Below, in pieces: positions 5,339-5,919 of a stretch of 5,919 nucleotides of DNA (position 1 is its first letter; each line of letters begins with the position of its first letter). Source of the DNA: Bacteroidales bacterium. GTDB lineage: Bacteria; Bacteroidota; Bacteroidia; Bacteroidales; UBA7960. The position numbers and the translations under genes are program-made. The notes below the pieces were generated by a model that was not told the origin of the DNA, did not search any database, and worked only from the letters and a program-made list of their open reading frames with translations. The DNA lies in NCBI GenBank assembly GCA_007132825.1, contig SLNX01000043.1:1-5919 (forward strand), written 5' to 3'.

Positions 5339-5919
5339 ATGAATACAATTGGGAACGTAACAGGCATCATTGCCAACCTTGTAATTGTAGAAACCGAAGG
5401 AAAAGTCGGACAGAACGAGATCTGTTTCATCAAAGACGGCAAAACCCGCCTGATGGCCGAGGTGATCAAGGTCGTGGGCAAGAAAGCCTACATCCAGGTC
5501 TTTGAAAGCACCCGCGGTCTGAAAGTGGGCACCGAAGTAGAGTTTGTAGGCCACATGCTTGAAGCCACACTCGGACCCGGCATCCTTTCGAAGAACTTTG
5601 ACGGACTCCAGCACGACCTGAACAAGATGGAAGGCGTATTCCTGAAAAAGGGAGAATATTCCGACCCGCTTGACATGGAACACGAATATGAATTCAGGGT
5701 GCTTGCCAAAGAGGGCGACCAGGTCGTTGCCGGCTCCTGGCTCGGAGAGGTAAAGGAAAACTGGATCAACCACAAGATCATGGTTCCGTTCAAGTTTGCC
5801 GGTGATTATTCAATTAAAACCATCAAAGGGGATGGTACCTACAAACCGGCTGACGTGATTGCCGTACTGACCGACAAGGATGGCAAGGAGCACGAGGTCA
5901 CCATGGTGCAAAAATGGCC
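5339..5919 (+). CDS. atpA: V/A-type ATP synthase catalytic subunit A (3'-truncated)
   Basis: The frame runs from the ATG at 5339, six bases after the DUF2764 stop, to the window edge without a stop, giving 193 residues of an expected 580 or so. Subunit A is the ATP-binding catalytic subunit of the A3B3 head in the cytoplasm. Residues 1-72 are the N-terminal beta-barrel, starting MNTIGNVTGIIANLVIV, with the STRGLKVGTEV turn (57-67). LGPGILSKNFDGLQ (78-91) is the conserved lead-in to the nucleotide-binding region. Residues about 110-190 are the extra non-homologous domain that separates A subunits from F-type beta, with GSWLGEV (132-138) and the closing MVQKW (189-193). The P-loop would lie just beyond the edge, so catalytic competence cannot be checked here. 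The remaining operon genes (B, D, I, K) are expected to follow. Whether it pumps H+ or Na+ cannot be told from this part. Confidence -1.
   Translation, partial: MNTIGNVTGIIANLVIVETEGKVGQNEICFIKDGKTRLMAEVIKVVGKKAYIQVFESTRGLKVGTEVEFVGHMLEATLGPGILSKNFDGLQHDLNKMEGVFLKKGEYSDPLDMEHEYEFRVLAKEGDQVVAGSWLGEVKENWINHKIMVPFKFAGDYSIKTIKGDGTYKPADVIAVLTDKDGKEHEVTMVQKW

Noticed and set aside
5306..5793. Minus-strand frames opposite atpA
   Set aside because: The plus strand carries an uninterrupted, clearly recognisable V-type subunit A; the antisense frames are by-products of its codon use.

Overview
The window looks like chromosomal DNA from a member of the Bacteroidota (Bacteroidales-like). Three things point there. 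Promoter-like sites fit the Bacteroidota -7 consensus TAnnTTTG, and starts have AT-rich leaders without Shine-Dalgarno sites. There is a V/A-type ATPase operon in the order atpE, DUF2764, atpA, which I know from Bacteroidota, Chlamydiae and spirochaetes. There is also a lipoprotein form of the YceI family. The assignment rests on gene content and signals, not on a database search.

Layout from left to right. Positions 1-582 hold the 3' end of a NapG/MauM-like polyferredoxin with four [4Fe-4S] cysteine motifs; its 5' end is outside the window. It converges on a YceI-family lipoprotein on the minus strand (775-1434). The 192 bp between them hold short tandem repeats with an 8-nt period and a weak two-way hairpin. 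A 328-bp AT-rich region (1435-1762) then separates yceI from a divergent two-gene operon on the plus strand. That operon encodes a winged-helix (MarR-like) protein with an AbiEi-like C-terminal part (1763-2734) and, overlapping it by 7 nt, an AbiEii/MenT-type nucleotidyltransferase (2728-3498). This is best read as a type IV toxin-antitoxin or abortive-infection pair, antitoxin first. Its promoter region carries repeated ATCATTA half-sites and a larger inverted repeat, which could be the autorepression operator.

A second 328-bp non-coding region (3499-3826) holds a hairpin after the toxin gene, a perfect 9-bp inverted repeat next to one promoter-like site, and a second promoter-like site close to atpE. 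The start of the V-type ATPase operon follows: subunit E (peripheral stalk), a DUF2764 protein, and the first 193 residues of catalytic subunit A, which runs off the right edge.

How the genes work together. The ATPase genes form one operon for an ion-translocating rotary ATPase. The toxin-antitoxin pair is a self-contained accessory unit between housekeeping genes. The ferredoxin and the YceI lipoprotein are separate units with no clear link to either. The two most interesting points are the unusual build of the antitoxin-like protein with its possible operator array, and weak internal repeats in the DUF2764 protein that suggest it stands in for the V-ATPase C (AC39/d) subunit.
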